Source: Allolobophora icterica
Taxonomy: Eukaryota > Annelida > Clitellata > Crassiclitellata > Lumbricidae
Direction of reading: 5' to 3'
Length of the DNA: 64,000 nt
Assembly: GCA_963556255.1 (NCBI GenBank)
Contig: OY744604.1
Span: 70,415,390-70,479,389, forward strand
In this document: positions 62,071-64,000 of the stretch, one piece after another
How the letters are laid out: every line of letters begins with the position of its first letter
Numbering within the stretch: position 1 is the first letter of the stretch
Made by a program: the position numbers and the translations under genes
The notes under the pieces: generated by a model
What the model saw: only the letters and a program-made list of their open reading frames with translations
Told to the model about the DNA's origin: nothing
The model's database searches: none

Positions 62071-63171
62071 GCTCTATACAAGACATATTATTGCCGTTCT
62101 TTCACTTCCCTTGTTTATTAGGTACGCGTGAACGTTATTATGGCTTCTCCTCATTTGCTAAGCCTTACATATTCTTCCGTAAGCTGCATTCGTTCTGCGT
62201 AACATTGTTTTTCTCTTCATCGTACAATTCCGCTGTGAATAAGCTTTTAGGTTTCTTCTCATACCTGGACTTCTTACACGAGATTCAAAGCGTTCTTTAT
62301 CTGGTCATTTATCACCACTTATAAACCCCTAAAACGGCTTTTGCTTAAATTACTAAGAGATCTTAGATTTGTTGAAACTTCGGCTTTTAGGAACAGGTTC
62401 CGTGTATAGGGCCTAATTCTCTTTCTTATGATGGCTTGTCGCACTCCATCGCCGGTTCTTAGCTTTCTGCAATCAACAACCCTAACCAATAATCATTAAA
62501 TCTTTTATTCTCCTGTTAATGAGTGCGCTGTGGAAACCCTTTCTTCCATATCAAGCAAATGGACTTTTAAATCTTGCATCAGTCTACAGAGTTTGAGAAA
62601 TTAAACACTGTATAGACTATTATTGTTTACTAATGAACATTTTCCCGATGTGGGTGTTAGTTAACGTCAGCTTAGTTTACTCGTCTAAGCTGCACGGATT
62701 CACCTAAAGCGGATATCGAAATCCATAACCTAACACTTAAGTTCAGATCAGAAAAGATAAGGACAACTATGTAGAATGATATCCGGAAAGCACGATATCA
62801 CAAAAACAGCTCCGAGGAAGTCTAAAGACAGAGGATGACTCTGATGCATAATTGGTCAGGTAAATATTTTATCACTGATTGATTTTCTTCTCTCACAATG
62901 AATAATAATTAATGAGTAGTTGAAACGTGGCAAATTATTGTTAAAATACAACTTTGCACACATAGGAATCATGAAACTTCGCAAGTTAGAGGTACAATTT
63001 CTCGATCTGGACTTTGTAATCGATGTTTGAATATATTCGTAGGCCTATACCTGCGACGAATGAAGCCATTTCTTTAACAAATCTACATTTAAGTTAATGT
63101 TTCGTTGAGGAAAATAGACAGGAGTTTGTCAGGATTGTCTTTGTTTTTGTACTCAAGATTGAATCATGTGC
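62071..63171. other. Duplicated unit flank (matches 55.0-56.04 kb)
   Basis: GGTACGCGTGAACGTTATTA, AAAACGGCTTTTGCTTAAAT, GAACATTTTCCCGATG and TGCGACGAATGAAGCCATTT align in order with the R4 upstream flank. No gene. Confidence 0.6.
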
Positions 63172-63530
63172 AAAGGCGTTGGGTTTCGGATGAAGTAGGC
63201 CTATGTGACACTCCTGGCATTTTCATCGCTCTCCTGGCATCGTCTGTTGCACACCTTCTGACGTAGATACTTTTTCACTGGATCCAATTTGGCAGCATAA
63301 AGGAACGGATTAGCATACATTCAAGAAGGCGATAAACACCATAAACACATGAACTTTGATTTTTGGAATGGGCATTGTCCATATTATAGAGAAAGCGGTA
63401 AACACGATTTGATAAACAATATAGAATGAAACAAGCGGGGATGATGAGAATAGCTATTACGACATTCAGCTGGGATCGATGACCATCTGCTGGTAAGCGG
63501 TTTTCGTCGTGTTATTGAAATGAAATGCTA
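63172..63530 (-). pseudogene. GPCR exon-2 pseudogene upstream of R5
   Basis: Minus strand: SQLNVVIAILIIPACFILYCLSNRVYRFLYN (TM6, with the Trp6.48 position replaced), then after a frameshift just before TM7, ANPFLYAAKLDPVKKYLRQKVC and RRCQESDENARSVT, stop. One or two indels and a missing acceptor make it non-functional. Helix 8 is almost unchanged, so it decayed later than the copy at 56041-56380. Confidence 0.9.
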
Positions 63531-64000
63531 TAGAAACATGACATCGTTCAATGCACAAAAGTATAGCTAATTTATTCCATGCAGCCATGAAATTTTCCTC
63601 CGATCGATGCAACTAACTCGATGAAACGAAGTACAGACCTGTTCCAATGTAATCCAACAATCACTTGGCGATGATCTGTTAAATACTGTATCGTTAACGT
63701 GTGCTGAAGTTTCATAGTCCTGTCGATGTTGCACAGAAATACTGGCGCCTTCTGGCGACTGTAATTGCGCTAGCACAAAAAGCTAACGTTAATCGCAGAA
63801 ATTAAAAAAAACTATAGAGGAATATGTAAAAACTGCATGCACGCAAATCGAAACTTGTGAGCAAGTGTATTTTTATCTGTTTAACTTTTTTGTCACAAAG
63901 TCACTGATTACGCATTGTCAATCAACTGAATCGTTGCAGAATTCTTTCAGATGTCAATTTAAAGAGCGCTATATAAATATGTCATAAATATTAGGACACA
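63531..64000. other. Right-edge flank, non-coding
   Basis: Continues the duplicated unit. At 63963-63980 AAAGAGCGCTATATAAATAT resembles a LINE/SINE tail. A 69-codon minus-strand frame at 63567-63776 is not conserved in the duplicate at 56.4 kb and is rejected as a gene. Confidence 0.5.

Overview
This is animal (metazoan) nuclear DNA. It has spliced genes, long microsatellites, a tRNA-derived SINE, many CR1-like LINE fragments and many hAT, piggyBac and Mutator-type DNA transposons. The receptor sequences and a striking excess of the 8-mer TAGGCCTA (27 exact copies counted by eye) suggest a marine invertebrate. An echinoderm or other invertebrate deuterostome is my guess, not something the sequence proves.

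The only host genes I can support are a tandem cluster of rhodopsin-family (class A) G-protein-coupled receptors, all on the minus strand. I call them R1 to R5 from left to right. Each has exon 1 (TM1 to TM5, always exactly 601 coding nt) and exon 2 (TM6, TM7 and tail, 368 to 377 nt), joined by a phase-1 intron with a near-identical donor. Complete genes are R1 (7619-10110), R3 (26701-33375), R4 (50302-54576) and R5 (58775-61828), giving 322 to 325 residues. R2 (20453-21053) is an intact exon 1 with no second exon of its own before the next gene. Three decayed exon-2 relics (about 21.74, 56.04 and 63.17 kb) lie upstream of R2, R4 and R5. The duplication unit was therefore [dead exon 2 - live exon 1 - live exon 2]. 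Extracellular loop 2 varies most and the cytoplasmic loops least, as expected for an expanding sensory or orphan receptor family.

Layout. 0-5 kb: a large non-coding repeat (copy A) with a nested foldback element. 5.9-7.3 kb: nineteen exact-length 74-bp minisatellite units behind R1. 7.6-10.3 kb: R1. 13-18.3 kb: copy B, hAT MITEs, and a hAT element with a piggyBac-type insertion inside it. 18.8-19.2 kb: a 415-bp pure CA tract. 20-21.9 kb: R2. 22.4-23.4 kb: ATT-tailed retroposon ends. 24-25.3 kb: a ZBED/SCAND3-like hAT and a 41-bp minisatellite. 26.7-33.4 kb: R3, its intron full of LINE pieces. 35.8-49.5 kb: copies C and D of the large repeat, serving as landing pads for a SINE, LINEs, an 8-bp-TSD DNA transposon, a MULE carrying a FLYWCH zinc-finger ORF, and foldback elements. 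50.3-64 kb: R4 and R5 in a segmental duplication about 7.2 kb long, with a 117-bp-arm hairpin upstream of R4.

All coordinates, repeats and target-site duplications were read by eye. No database search was run.
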